Assembly: GCF_000801105.2 (NCBI RefSeq)
Contig: NC_079516.1
Coordinates: 12,524,001-12,588,000, forward strand
Direction: 5' to 3'
Length of the DNA: 64,000 nucleotides
From: Raphanus sativus
Taxonomy: Eukaryota; Streptophyta; Magnoliopsida; Brassicales; Brassicaceae
Made by a program: the position numbers and the translations under genes. The notes under the pieces are model-generated. The model searched no databases and was not told the DNA's origin. It worked only from the letters and a program-made list of their open reading frames with translations. Positions 24,950 through 36,904 of the stretch are shown here, piece by piece (positions within the stretch are counted from its first letter, which is position 1; every line of letters begins with the position of its first letter).

Positions 24950-26959
24950 ATGGACGATGCTATGGGGGATCAAGAACCACCTTCACGAGACCTAAAGGAT
25001 GACACTTTATCCCCCAACGGTCTCGTCAAAACGTCTGAGTTCATTAGGCTAATCATCGACGCACTTAACTCCCTTGGATTCAACGCCATCGCTACCGATT
25101 TGGAGAAACAATCTGGCGTTCCTCTGCTCAGTCCTGAAACCAAGCAGTTTCTTGAACTAGTAAAGAACCGAGAATGGGACAAAAGCATTGACGCGCTCAA
25201 GGAGCTTCAACTGGGAGACGAAGAAAAGGAAAAGGCTGTGAGGTTACTGCTACTAGAGGAAAAGGTCTTTGAGCTGATGTTCAATGGACAAAACGATGAT
25301 GCGGAGAAGACAGTAAGGGACGAGATGCTGCCTCTTGGTGCTAAAAGAAGTTGCTTGATTAGGATATGGAGAAGACTTATTAAGCCAGGTTCCGTTAAAG
25401 ATACCGAGGTTGTGAAGAAACTGAAGGAACTGCTTCCTGTTGGAGTTTTAGTCCCGGAGAGGAGGTTGGAGTGTCTTTTGGAGAATGAGCTTGTTCGTCA
25501 GCGGATGAACTGTGATATGCATAGCGTTCCAGATACTGATTTGTCCTTGTTCTCTTGTCATCACTGTGATGAACAGAATATCCCTTCAGAGACTCTCCAG
25601 GTAAACAAGAGTATGCTAATATTATTACATGTGATCTATTGATGATGTTGTTGTGTTCATATCTAGATGATATAGTTTTTTAAGCTTTCTATATGTGTGT
25701 GGTTCAGATATTGAGTGAACATACAGATGAAGTCTGGTTCTTGGCGTTCTCAAATGATGGCAAATACTTGGCTTCTTCTTCCAAGGATAAAACAGCTATT
25801 CTCTGGGAGGTATGTAGCTATCAAATAATTTGAATAATTTGTATTTAACTATAACTAGAATAATTGTTACTATGAGTCATGCCTTTTCTTTCAATTTATC
25901 AAATAGATGTTACTTCAAATAACAAGGAAAATTAGTCAATATATAATATTTATTACCTAGAAACATACACTATGATTCCAATAAAAATTATTACCTAGTT
26001 ATGGGTTACATACAAATTACCAAATAAAAATTATTAATATTTTACTGATTCACTTAGATATGCTTGTTTTGTTCAGATGGATGCAGATGGGAAGTTTACT
26101 CAGAGGCATAAACTTGTGGGACACGAAAAGCCAGTTGTAGCAGTCTTATGGAGTATTGATGATCAGCAAGTGATCACATGTGGAGAAAACGAAGTCATCA
26201 AGCGCTGGGATGCTGGTTCAGGACAATGCATTGGTTCTTATGGAAGAGTTGGTGTTGGTTCCGTTTCTTGCGGTTGGCTTCATGACGGTTCAGGTATCAT
26301 TGGCGCGATGTCAGACAGAAGGATCTACCTGTGGAGCTTAGATGGGACTGAGATGGAGCACGAGCAAGAGCAGCGTGCGCAAAATCTTTCTGATGTGGCC
26401 ATGACGAGTGATGGGAAGTGGATAGTAAGCGTGGGGAAGGAGCAGCACGAGATCTCGTTGTTTAGTAGAGAGACCAGAGCCGAGAGAGTGATTCAACTGG
26501 ATGAGAAAGAGATGATTGCATCGTTCTCGCTTTCTAGAGACGATAAGCTTCTTCTAGTAGATCTTACTTCACAGGCGATTCAACTCTGGTGCCTTGTAGG
26601 CGAACAACCGTTTAATGTTGGCGAGTTCGATGGACACAAGCGTAGTAGGTTCGTTATCAGGTCTTGCTTTGGTGGGTATGATGAATATTTCATCGCTAGT
26701 GGGAGTGAAGATTCTCAGGTATTTATGTTAGGATCTTTCTTGACTTGACTCTCAAGAAACATTGTGTGATGGTGTGTGTCTATGTTGTTGTTTGCAGGTA
26801 TACATATGGCACATAGTGAAAGGGTCGAGACCTTGTCGTGTGTTGCGAGGACATTCAGGAGCTGTGAACTGTGTGAGTTGGAACCCTACTGATGTTCATA
26901 TGCTGGCTTCAGGGAGTGACGATAGAACCATCCGGATTTGGGGACTTGCCAAGAACTAG
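24950..26959 (+). CDS. WDR26-like protein (LisH, CTLH, WD40), copy 2, intact
   Basis: Four exons (24950-25600, 25708-25809, 26077-26718, 26798-26959) encode 518 residues. LisH lies near residues 25-57 ([20 protein letters not shown]) and CTLH near 60-95 ([17 protein letters not shown]). After a linker come WD40 blades, including [31 protein letters not shown] and the last blade [14 protein letters not shown]26 proteins are substrate-binding scaffold subunits of the GID/CTLH ubiquitin ligase and, in plants, also act with CUL4-DDB1 and TOPLESS. The sequence looks closer to Arabidopsis WDR26 (At5g08560) than to At5g43920, from memory. Of the two tandem copies only this one keeps a continuous frame. 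Confidence 0.88.
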
Positions 26960-27253
26960 GAAGAGTAGTGTTTCAATGGTGTGACTTTACTGAAATTGAT
27001 TCCTTCATCATGTACATATGGATAATAGTGGTTATGTTGTTTGCATTCTTTTGAGTACAACAGAGAGATAAAGAACTAAAGTTTGAATAATAATAGTGAG
27101 AAAAAATGAATTTTTGGGATATTTTTGCTCTGATGTTTGATAGCTTCACTTCTCATTTTTTGTTTTCTTAATTAAGTGTATTTGCTTGATGACATCATGT
27201 CTTGTTCATCTTGATTAACAAAACAAGAAACATTGTAATTATTGTTACTACGC

Positions 27254-27340
27254 GAAATGGGAAAGGAAGAACACAAGAACAACATCATTTTATTATTATT
27301 ACTCGAAACTGGAAAGGAAGAACACAAGAACAACATTTCA
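27254..27340 (+). repeat. two-copy direct repeat in the defensin 3' flank
   Basis: GGAAAGGAAGAACACAAGAA occurs twice with a period of about 51 bp, with ATT-rich spacers. It lies just downstream of the defensin stop codon, so it may fall in that transcript's 3' UTR. Confidence 0.7.
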
Positions 27341-27374
27341 ATTTTTTTAATGGAAAAGAAAAGAGAACAAGTAA

Positions 27375-28038
27375 TTAGCAAAGACGAGTACAGAAGCAAC
27401 GGCGGCGGAAGCCACGACAACGGCCACCGGAAAAGCCTTCTCCACGGCAGATGTTGGCACAGTTGTGGTTGGACAAACACGTGCGCCTGAAGTGATGGCT
27501 CCTTGACTGGCACATCCTTCCCTCTATCCCAACAATCTCCTCTATAATATTACACATAAATTAATTAATACACATTAAAAATGCAACATACAAGTTTATA
27601 GATAGATAAGGTTATGTAACAGGCACTTCGCATAGTTATTTAAAGCAACTTTAGTGTTATTATATTCAAGGATGTTAATCATTAGAAACTTTCAAACGCT
27701 TTTGAAAACATCTTGATTTGGTTTGAGCTTAACTAGCAATGGTTTGAAACTCATGTATGGGCAAAGCCGGTTTTGGGCAAACCGAGATGAAACATTCACA
27801 TACGACATCAATGTGATTAATATGTATATATCATTCGGCCCTTGATTAAGAAGAGAATATGTGTATTCATCATTCATTTAAGGACCGGCCCTGTGTATAA
27901 GCGAAGTGTATGGTTCATATGTATAAACTGGCTTTAAGTGTATATAGAAAGAAAGAAAATGAATGAATGCAAGATTAATCTTACGAGATGAGAAGAGACG
28001 AGAAACAAGAAGAAGGCAGCGAAAACTTTGTTCACCAT
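27375..28038 (-). CDS. PDF2.5: plant defensin (PDF2-type) precursor
   Basis: Two exons (27985-28038, 27375-27539) encode about 72 residues. Exon 1 is a hydrophobic secretion signal ([18 protein letters not shown]). Exon 2 carries the mature peptide with eight cysteines in the plant defensin spacing, ending C-x-C-x3-C (CFCTRLC). Plant defensins are secreted, disulfide-knotted peptides, mostly antifungal; this one is rich in arginine (FRRRC). The acceptor is placed two bases after a TATAG so that the reading frame continues; the nearer AG would shift it. The position between SPT4 and the TOL gene matches Arabidopsis At5g63660. The family is clear from the cysteine pattern, while the symbol rests on gene order. 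Confidence 0.88.
27750..27893. mobile_element. hAT-type element end in the defensin intron
   Basis: The sequence ends GGACCGGCCCTG, the complement of the CAGGGCCGG terminus typical of crucifer hAT elements (compare 49026). No matching left end or 8-bp duplication was found, so this is probably a fragment. Confidence 0.35.
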
Positions 28039-28225
28039 TGTATATATGAAATGCTAGAAACGTGTAAGTGATGAGTTGGGCAAAACCTAAGTCTCAGTGA
28101 CTCCAATATATAGAGAAAGAGTTTCATATTAGGGTTGTGTTTTTTTTTACAGTGTAGTTAAATGTTTTTTTTTAATCAATGACCATCGAGCATCCCAGTG
28201 TTCTAGCATTGGTTTTATTATTTTA

Positions 28226-28843
28226 CTAGGTGATTTTCCCGTGCTCATGCACGGACATAAATATTTATAAAATAAATATACTATAATAATTGATTACTAT
28301 ATACTTTAATTTTAAATGAATTTATAATTTTCATACATAATTTATATTAATAATTTTACATTACTTTAATTAGACATATAATTTTAGATATTTTATATCT
28401 AGTCAATTTTTTACAGTCGATCTAGTTAACATTTAGGTATATTGAATTGCATTTATTTCTCTGAATTCAACTATAATATTTTATTTTAAATATATTAAAA
28501 TTTTGATTAATTTCTTATTTGCATTTATGTTGGTTGATGTCTTCTTTAGTTTTAATATAATCTATTATCTTAGATATAAGGTCGATTAGTCGAACCATTC
28601 ATATTGTGAGTATATTGAGTTACATATATCCTTTCAAATTCAAATTGAAATATAATTATTCTTGTTTTTATGGTATACATGGTCGGGCTAATAAAATTAA
28701 GTATCCATGCTCCGCTTAGCAAAAATCCAATTGATAATTAATATAATATTATATATATATAATTAAATTAAATCAAATTAATTTTATTTATCGTTTAAAT
28801 GTGCATGTATGATCATAATATTTATAAAATTTTATGTTCATTT

Positions 28844-28887
<44 letters not shown>

Positions 28888-29646
28888 AAACGATGATCAA
28901 TAGGAAGTTACGTAAGTAACTGATATAGTTTTGGAAGCTCAAGAACACATATCAATATTTACAATAATTAAAATATTTTCTAAATAATTTTATATCTTAG
29001 ATTTATTGAAAGTTAAACTAAAATTTATTTTAAATAAGAATTTCCAATAATACTAATTTATACACTATTTTTTAGTCAATTAAACATATATCAGTTTATG
29101 TTACTTAATTATTTTATGTAATCATTAATATAAGAAATTAGATAAATATATCAAAATATTTCTGTTACTTTGAAAAAATATATTTTGTATTATTTAAAAT
29201 TATGTTTTAAAATAAATAATATTTCTTTTTCTAATAACAAGATTATCTTTCTGAAACTTGTTTTTATGAAATCACATTATATACAAATATATATTTTTCA
29301 TCTAAGAAACAAAGATATAAAGTAAGAATTTTATTACTTCAAAGTATATTTTATGTTATTTTAAAATATTTTAAAATAGAATATTACTATCTTGTGAAAT
29401 TTCCTTTTTAATGAAATCATATTATATATATATTTTTCATTTTTAAATTTGATTTTTAAAATTTATAAATGTTTTCTTTTTAATATATATGTTATATGGA
29501 GAATTTTAAAAAGGAAACTAAATAAATAATAATAATAATATTTAAATGTAATTAATTCATTAAGGGTATCAATGTAATCAACCATCGTAAGAGTTAACGT
29601 GAACGCGACACATAGGAAACTGACTTCTCAAATAATATTATAGAGA
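28226..29646 (-). mobile_element. non-autonomous Helitron, both ends visible
   Basis: Read on the minus strand it starts TCTCTATAATATTATTTGAG after an A. It ends with the hairpin CCGTGCATGAGCACGG and then ACCTAG followed by T. These are canonical Helitron ends and A/T insertion context. It is about 1.42 kb, has no coding capacity, and includes an (AT)n tract. It lies between the defensin and TOL genes. Confidence 0.8.
28847..28879. repeat. (AT)n microsatellite
   Basis: About 16 AT dinucleotides in a row within the Helitron. Confidence 0.9.
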
Positions 29647-29785
29647 TTGGTTCAGTGCTATGAACAATGGTATGTGGACAAACAATGGATTGGCATTGCA
29701 AAAATCGAAAGAGGGTAAGATGTTCAATGTATAAAATGTTGAGATAAAAGATAGACGAGGGACAATGGTCGGCACATTACAATAA

Positions 29786-29952
29786 GACAATCTCCAAAGT
29801 ATTTTCCTATTTTTACTTTTAAAATAGAGAAACTTTATAATATAGATGTGTTTTGTTCTAATGTATTTCTCTAAAATAAATTTTCAAATGTAGAGTAAAA
29901 TATAGAGAAATGCTATTATAAAAATAAAAATAGAGAAGAGTTGGAGATGTTC
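29786..29952. mobile_element. Tourist-like MITE (PIF/Harbinger), 167 bp
   Basis: Starts GACAATCTCCAAAGTATTTT, and its reverse complement starts GAACATCTCCAACTCTTCTC. It is flanked by TAA target duplications (29783-29785 and 29953-29955). Length, TSD and the (G)A-CATCTCCAA end fit a common crucifer MITE class. Confidence 0.8.
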
Positions 29953-30703
29953 TAAATGACTAGCAGCAGTAATAGTTTAATTAGTCCCTAATTAATAAGA
30001 AATTAGTTTCCTTACTGGGAAGTGGTGAGGAGGCCAGTCACGTGCAGACTCAGGCACCAGTGGTTTGTCTCCACATGAAAACGCACAGTTTACCACACAC
30101 ACACACACACCAAATGTTGATACTCACGTGACTAACAAGTACTTTATCTGTATATAAAAAATGAAAAAAATTCACACATAATTTAAAAATTACATTCTCT
30201 GTTAATTTTTTTGGTTTTTACTAATACATTTTCATCATTTATATTTTTACGTTTTAATTTATTTTTAATTGAAAATAAAAACATCATACATACAGTAAAA
30301 CATCAATTTTTTCAAATACAAAATCTAAAAAGTTAATCATTCAAATATAGAGAGAGTATATATGGAATGTATGGTTTAAGCTAAGAAGAGATTGAATGTA
30401 TAAAGGCCCATAACATGTGGAATATACATTCAAGAAAACTGAATAGTTTTTTTTTTTACATTCAGCTTCATTACACACAAACAGGACAGGAACAGCACAC
30501 TACTGTAAATAGCATAACCTCATGCTTCAACAAAGTGAAACCAAGACACCTTTTAATCTCATGGCGCTATAATCTCGTCTAGACACACAGCAACACACAA
30601 AAGACACGTTTTCTGTAGTTTAACCAAAACCTAAAAGGAGCAAGAGTAAAAAAAAAAAAAGAATACATATACTTATAGATGTGACATAGCTTTTGGGAGT
30701 GTT

Positions 30704-32741
30704 TCATTCACTGAAGTCCACACTTCCACTGCGTGAGCTGCTACCACTGTGCACAGAAAGACCTCTCATATGACCTGGCAAACCCGAGGCACCACCATCA
30801 ACCTTCTTCTCCTTGAAAAACTTCTGCCTCTCGACGTGTTTTGCAGGTGGCGGTGGAATCACAACAGGCGAGGAGGAGGAGGAGGAGGACTGCGAATGGC
30901 CATCACTACTGCGTGGTGACTCCTCTGATGGTAAAGGACGAATGAGTGGACGGTTTAGCCTCTCGTTATGTATCGCTGATCCAAGCAAGACTTGTGGAGG
31001 AGGTGGTGATGCCTCTTCTTCTTCATCATCTTCAGGCATTGCTCTAGCTTTCCCTTTTCTCAATCTGCAAAGCAACACATTCACACATTGAATAAACCAT
31101 TTTTAAGATTCCAAGAATAAATGTAATGTAAAGTGACAAACCTTCTGAATAACTGTTCAGGCTCCTCTTCTATTTCATCCTCATCTTCAATGGAGATAGA
31201 GCTGCTTGGTTTCTTGTGACCATTTGAAGTAGAATGATAACCGTTAGTTGTAGTAGACGACCTGCCTGGCACCGTGATTCCACCAGAGAGTAAATCTTCA
31301 TGTCTATTAAGAATCCTCTGAAGCTGCTCATTCAATTCTATTGCTTGAGACACTGCTCTTTCATCCCTGCCATCAACAAAGCCAAAATCTACTTGAGGAA
31401 AGAAAAGAAAATGATTTTAACATGAACATCTAATCCAAGAGAGGATGGAGACTTGCCTTGATGTCATGACGAGGTGCATTACACGCTCTTTCTGAAACGC
31501 GCATTGTTCAACAAGATCAAGAGTAAACTCATCTTTTGCTCCCTAATGGGTCAAAAGCAGATCAAAATGGAGTTATCAGTGTTCTAAAAATCGGTCTAAG
31601 CGCCCATATAGTCAATCTCCTATAAAACGTCTAATTTGCAGCCTAGTGATTTCTTGAACATTAATTAGGTTATAATATTTATATACCTCAGGATTTTGAG
31701 AATCAACTGCGTCAAGCACTTCCTTCAAAACTTCTAACGCAGCACTAGCCTTTTGTAAAATGCTACAAGGAAAAAGAGAGATATACAACAGATTAAGCTC
31801 TAGCATTTAAGGTAACTAACTGACATGTGGATAAGAAGGAAGGAAGATACCTAGAAGGAGAGGAGGTAGTAGTTTGAGATTCTCTTTCTCGCTGCTGAGT
31901 AGGAGGAGGAGCAGTCCTCTCTTTTCTAGCGGATGCAAGCTGTTCATTAAGCGTACTTCTAGGAACCGCTTGTGCGGTGACCACAACTGGTGGTGTGGAG
32001 TTAGACCTCTGAGGAAACTTTACTCCTGCTTGCTGGATGTAAAAAAAAGAAAAGCTTAGTCTTATGATAAGATTCAGGGAGAACTAGAATGTTTACAAAA
32101 CTCACCACTAAATCATAGTATGCTGTGTAATACTGAGGGTATCTTCCTGAAGAGCCACCAAGAGAGGTTTGAGTTGCATCAAGAAGGAGAAATATCCTCT
32201 CTCTTACAGGAAAATCCGTCTAAAAGAGAGTGTTCGAAAAAACAACCAACTAAAATTAACAAGGCTCAAATTAAGTAACATAGAGAAACAGTAGATGAAG
32301 TAACATACTTTTTTCTTTACAATCTTCACAAGTGTAGGGAGAACACCAGTGTCTATAACCAGCTTATGAATATTCTCTCCAATATTGTTCATCAACATCT
32401 CCAGCAACTGCAAGAAACAAATGAATAAATAATAGATCCTCAGGTGCAAATAAAAAAGAAGATAGATTTTAGACAAGGAGATTGCTTACCTGGACAGCAT
32501 ATAATTGAGTGTTTGGGTTCTTGCTCCCTAACCGTTTTTTGATTGCCTTGATAACATCTTTTGCTTGCCTGTTTTAACATAAAACAAACAGTTATATTTT
32601 ACAATTAGAAGATGTTTGTTAGGGCTCTTCCTCATCATACCTTTCATCTCGAGCAGCTAGCTCACAGATCTCAATGTTTTTGGTCCAATCCAGTTCAGAA
32701 AGCTTTTCACTCGTTGCAGAACTAACAAGCTCCGCAGCCAT
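30704..32741 (-). CDS. TOL5: TOM1-like VHS/GAT protein (TOL5-like)
   Basis: TOL proteins replace ESCRT-0 in plants, binding ubiquitinated plasma-membrane cargo such as PIN auxin carriers and passing it to the vacuole. Nine exons (32641-32741, 32490-32568, 32309-32407, 32106-32219, 31851-32032, 31687-31762, 31457-31542, 31142-31366, 30704-31064) encode 440 residues. The VHS domain occupies about residues 10-140 ([46 protein letters not shown]). The GAT helices lie at about 190-270. The tail is acidic, proline- and serine-rich. The intron after exon 7 uses a GC donor (AAG/GCAAGT), the only one that keeps the frame TCA-AG/G-GAT. Gene order matches At5g63640. Confidence 0.92.
31583..31640. repeat. 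dispersed TTCTAAAAATCGGT-type repeat in TOL intron
   Basis: GTTCTAAAAATCGGTCTAAG followed by CGCCC and CTCCTATAAAACG. It is related to the element fragments near 175 and 49500, and lies in intron 6. Confidence 0.5.
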
Positions 32742-33518
32742 TTCAGAGATCACTCAATCTGAGAATCAGAAACATATATGTCTTATTAGATCAAAAAGTG
32801 ACCATGTTAGAATCAAGTACGAGATGCATATAATGGAATAAAAAAAGATAATGAAAACAATAAGGAGATACAGAAAGTTATCATTTTTATATAACTCTCT
32901 TCCTCCTCCTCCGGTACAATAAAGTTATCATCTTTCCCCAATTTTTAAGTGTCTCTCCGCATCAAAGAGATCACACCAAGTCAGCAACACATACCCTAAA
33001 CCCCAAAACCCTCAAAATCTAGGAAACAGACACAAGGGCTGATCACGAAGAAGACATAATAAGACAAAAAAAAAATAAGATTGATCACGCTGTCAGGTGG
33101 AGACAAGTCAGACACTAGAATAGATCTCAAACAAACAATCGAAGTAACTTCACTTGGATAACGATAAGAGTGAAGAAAAAACTTTACTTTCGATAAGAAG
33201 AAAGAGGTGATAAACCCTAGTCACCTTGAGCATTTCCACAGAGACGTAAGAAGAAGAAAGACGAAGCCTTTTTTTTTCTTTTGAGCCTCTTCTTTTTTAG
33301 AATTAAATCAGAAATATTTAATTCCTTAATTAAATCCTTAAAGACAGACAGTAATCTGTTGTACTAATGGTTTCTTTTTAAAATTAGGTGATTATTTTAA
33401 AATTTAAAAATAAAAAATCAAAGCAGCAACAGAGCACAGCCACGAGGGAATTGTCTGAAAGTGAAAGAGAGAAAAGGCTTTTTCTCCGTCCCGGTGAAGT
33501 CTCGTTGACACGGGGAAG

Positions 33519-35127
33519 AGCATGATTATTGCAAAGTACTTAGCAAAAGTCCTTAATACATATATATGTATATCCCCTATATATTAATCCTGGAACATTG
33601 CAACATTGTTTGGTAGCCACGTATCATCATGAAAATTATTCTGAGGATTGTTAGAGAAATAAGTTGGTCCATCTACACATATATTATAGTTTTTATTAAA
33701 TAACTATTAAATCAATTATTAATATACAAAAGAATATTCTCTATTGTTTCCTTAAATAAAAGCTACGGAACTTCCTAATATGATTGACATATATATCACC
33801 ATTAATGATTATGAATAATAAAAATTTGATAATAATTTTTTATCCTCTATACTTTTCGTTTAATTTTATTTGTTAAAATAAATTAAACAATCACATTAAG
33901 CATATAATAAAAAAAATTATATTTTTTCTTATATGTTGTATTTCGAATTTTTTAAAACGATTATAAATTACTAAAAATGGTACAAGCCTCACATTGAAAA
34001 TTTTGTGATCAATGGTAACTTTTTTCAGTTCAGCCTATCGTTTTTAATGGGTCTTGAACATTTTTTAATGATTAACTAAATAAATCACGTACATAAAAGA
34101 AAGTGTTTTGGTTTAAAAATTGTTGCATACCCAAAATCAGTATGAACCATCGTCACTTTCATTTAAAATTTGGTTACAATAAAAAATATATGGTTGGGAA
34201 AAAAATCTGAATCCAAATAACCGAACCAAATCCAATCTACAAAATAGTATAGAACTTTAATCAATTTGGTTAGATATCTGAACATGTTTAAATTTTTGGT
34301 ATCTAAAAACCAGAACCGAACCCGATTCGGACCAAAATATTTTGGGTATCCGAGTATATTCGAATCAAATTTATATACTTAAATATATTATTTAAAAAAA
34401 TTAATATCTCAAAGAAATATACAAAATACTTAAGATGTTTTTAAATTGTCCAAAATATTTAGAAATATATAAAAATAGTAAAATTATATATTTAAAATAA
34501 CTAAACATTACTCAAAATACCAAAATACTGAAAATATCTATTCATTTTATATCCAAATATTTAAGTTAAACCAATTTTTATGTTAAATTTAAGTTTTTTG
34601 GTATACATTATTTAAATTTATATGTAACATATTATTTTTATGTTTTGAGAAATTTAAAGTATATATGAACTTTAAGTTTTTAAAAAAATTAAATGGGTTA
34701 TCTGAATCTAAAACCAAACCGAACATATAAAGATTTGAACCAAATTTGCAAAGATCCAAACCGAAATTAACCAAACCAAATGATACCTACCCATATTTCA
34801 TCCTAATCAAAGGTAAAAAAAATATTGATAACAAAAAAATGTATTATTTATTTAGATACAACATATTTAAAAAAAGTTCACTCCGTGCAAGGCGCGGGTT
34901 ATCATCTAGTATATATATATGTATATATGTATATGCATATATAATGGTTTGTTAAGGATTTTACGGAAACCGAAACCGAAAATTCCTTAATTAATAAACT
35001 TTTGGTTTCGGTTTCCGTAAAGTCCTTAGCAAACAATTATATACGCATATATAATATATACATATACATATATATATATATATATGTATTAAGAACTTTT
35101 GCTAAGGACCTTTGCAATAATTATGCT
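33519..35127. mobile_element. MITE with long terminal inverted repeats, split by a Helitron
   Basis: The left arm, starting AGCATGATTATTGCAAAG, is matched on the opposite strand at the right end by AGCATAATTATTGCAAAG. Both arms continue with CTTAGCAAAAGT(C/T)CTTAAT for about 50 bp in total. Between 34937 and 35037 there is a second inner inverted repeat (TTACGGAAACCGAAACCGAAAA and its complement). Removing the Helitron at 33573-34910 leaves a MITE of about 270 bp. No convincing target duplication was found. Confidence 0.65.
33573..34910 (+). mobile_element. non-autonomous Helitron nested in a MITE
   Basis: Starts TCCCCTATATATTAATCC after an A. Ends with the hairpin CCGTGCAAGGCGCGG, then GTTATCATCTAG followed by T, about 1.34 kb. 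The flanks are the TATATA arms of the MITE, which shows the order of insertion. No coding capacity. Confidence 0.75.
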
Positions 35128-35743
35128 TGCTATATTAAAGTCACGCGCTTGTGAGCTTTAACCAGCGACTCACAGCCTGGTTCTCACCGCCACGTGTTAT
35201 ACATTTTTAGTTAGGTGACCAGTTGGCTAACGAGTTTAGTAGAAGTAGTATATGGGATTTGACAATTCTATTAGATAGCCTCTTATATTATCTTTTTAAT
35301 ATTTTTTATTACTGATTGTTTGTATATTGAGTTTGTATATATTCATAAACTATTTTTATAAGTAGATTTAAAAACTCGTTAATTTTTGTTGCATTTATTT
35401 TAATTTTATTTGAAAATGTATATCTGATTTATTTATAAGATCGATTCAATTACTTCTTGGTTAATTACTTCTTGATTATATGATATTATTTTATTCATAA
35501 ATTGATAACATAATGTTTATAGTTTATGCTGCCTAATTAAATATTATGTTTATAGTTTTGTAAGTTTTTATAGTTTTCAGAGTTAAAATAAACTGTATTT
35601 GGCTTTTTTGATTTTATAGTTTATGCTGCCTAATTAAATATTATATGCTCTTTGATTTTATGATATAATGTTTAGGCTTCCTTGTTCAAAGTTAATTACA
35701 ACCAAATAATACGAGAAAAATTGTTGCAATAACCAATAGTTTG

Positions 35744-36043
35744 TGGAAGCATAGTAGTCTATTGGTTAAGGTTTAAAGGCTTCTACATTCAATTATAGAG
35801 TTCGAATTCTAGACTATGTAATTTCTTGCATATTACAGGAAATCCAAATTTCAAGTTCCGGAGAACGTGATTTATTAATGCAGACTACAAAAGAAAAACG
35901 TACAAGAGATTTTCATAAGACGGTTCAGATGATGCAGTTAGACGTAGATCCTCATAAGGCATCTAATATTGTTGGTTGTCGAATTGTCTATGTAAATTTT
36001 TTTATAGCTGTAATATCGTAATAAATCAGTTTTAAAAAAAAAA
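35744..36043 (+). mobile_element. tRNA-derived SINE
   Basis: A pol III A-box-like TAGTCTATTGGTTAAGG (35755-35771) and a B-box-like AGTTCGAATTCTAGACT (35799-35815) are about 45 bases apart. A body typical of crucifer SINEs follows (GTTGGTTGTCGAATTGTCTA) and the element ends in an A run at 36033-36043. The candidate target duplication AATAGTT is short. Confidence 0.65.
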
Positions 36044-36904
36044 TAGTTAAAATAAACTGTATTTGAAAACAGAAACATTGCACAAAAGCCCAAACAAAAA
36101 GGCCTAAAAACGCTAGGCCTAATTACAAACCAAGTAAAAACCCCAGATAAAACAATTGGACCAAGTGGCGTAATTACAAAATCTACTTTTCATAAACGTC
36201 GCCATTTTTCAGAAACGCAATCCATTCCTCCCCGTCTCACCAGAATTTTTTGCGTAGCATTATAATGAGTTTTGGCGCAATGGAAAGCGTTGTGATTTGC
36301 TTTTTTTGTTTTTTTGGAGTAATCATGATTATATTTTTAAATTGAATCAAAATCCAAAACATTATAAAAGGAAATATGTTAATTTAAAAAAAAAAACAAT
36401 TTCTCTAGGGTTTTATTCAGTGCTCTGAAAAAATTTATACATAAAACAAATTAAAGCCAAAACTAAAACTCAAAGTCTAAATCTTAAAGCAAAAATCAGA
36501 AAGCCATGTCTTCAACTGATCAAACCCTTAGTTTTTGTATGATCTTTGTTGCTCGTAAGTTCTAAGTGGTTAACATTAAAATTGGCAGTAAACAATATCC
36601 AAATTATGCCAATTTACAAAAAAAAAAAAAAACAATATCCGAATTGATCAAATGCAGAACAATATTTTGGAATTTGGATTGTCATAAATAACTTATAGTT
36701 GTTAATACTAAAACAAATATATCTTTTGGTTAAATATGAAAATATTATATGGTGATATATTAGCTACAAAAAAAAAGTTTCCTTCAAGATATGACATTTG
36801 TTTTATTTCCTTAACCCATCAAGTTGTCTTATTTGTATTTACAAAATGTTTTTCAAACTTATTCAAATTCACCATAATTTATTGATAATCTACCATAATA
36901 TATA

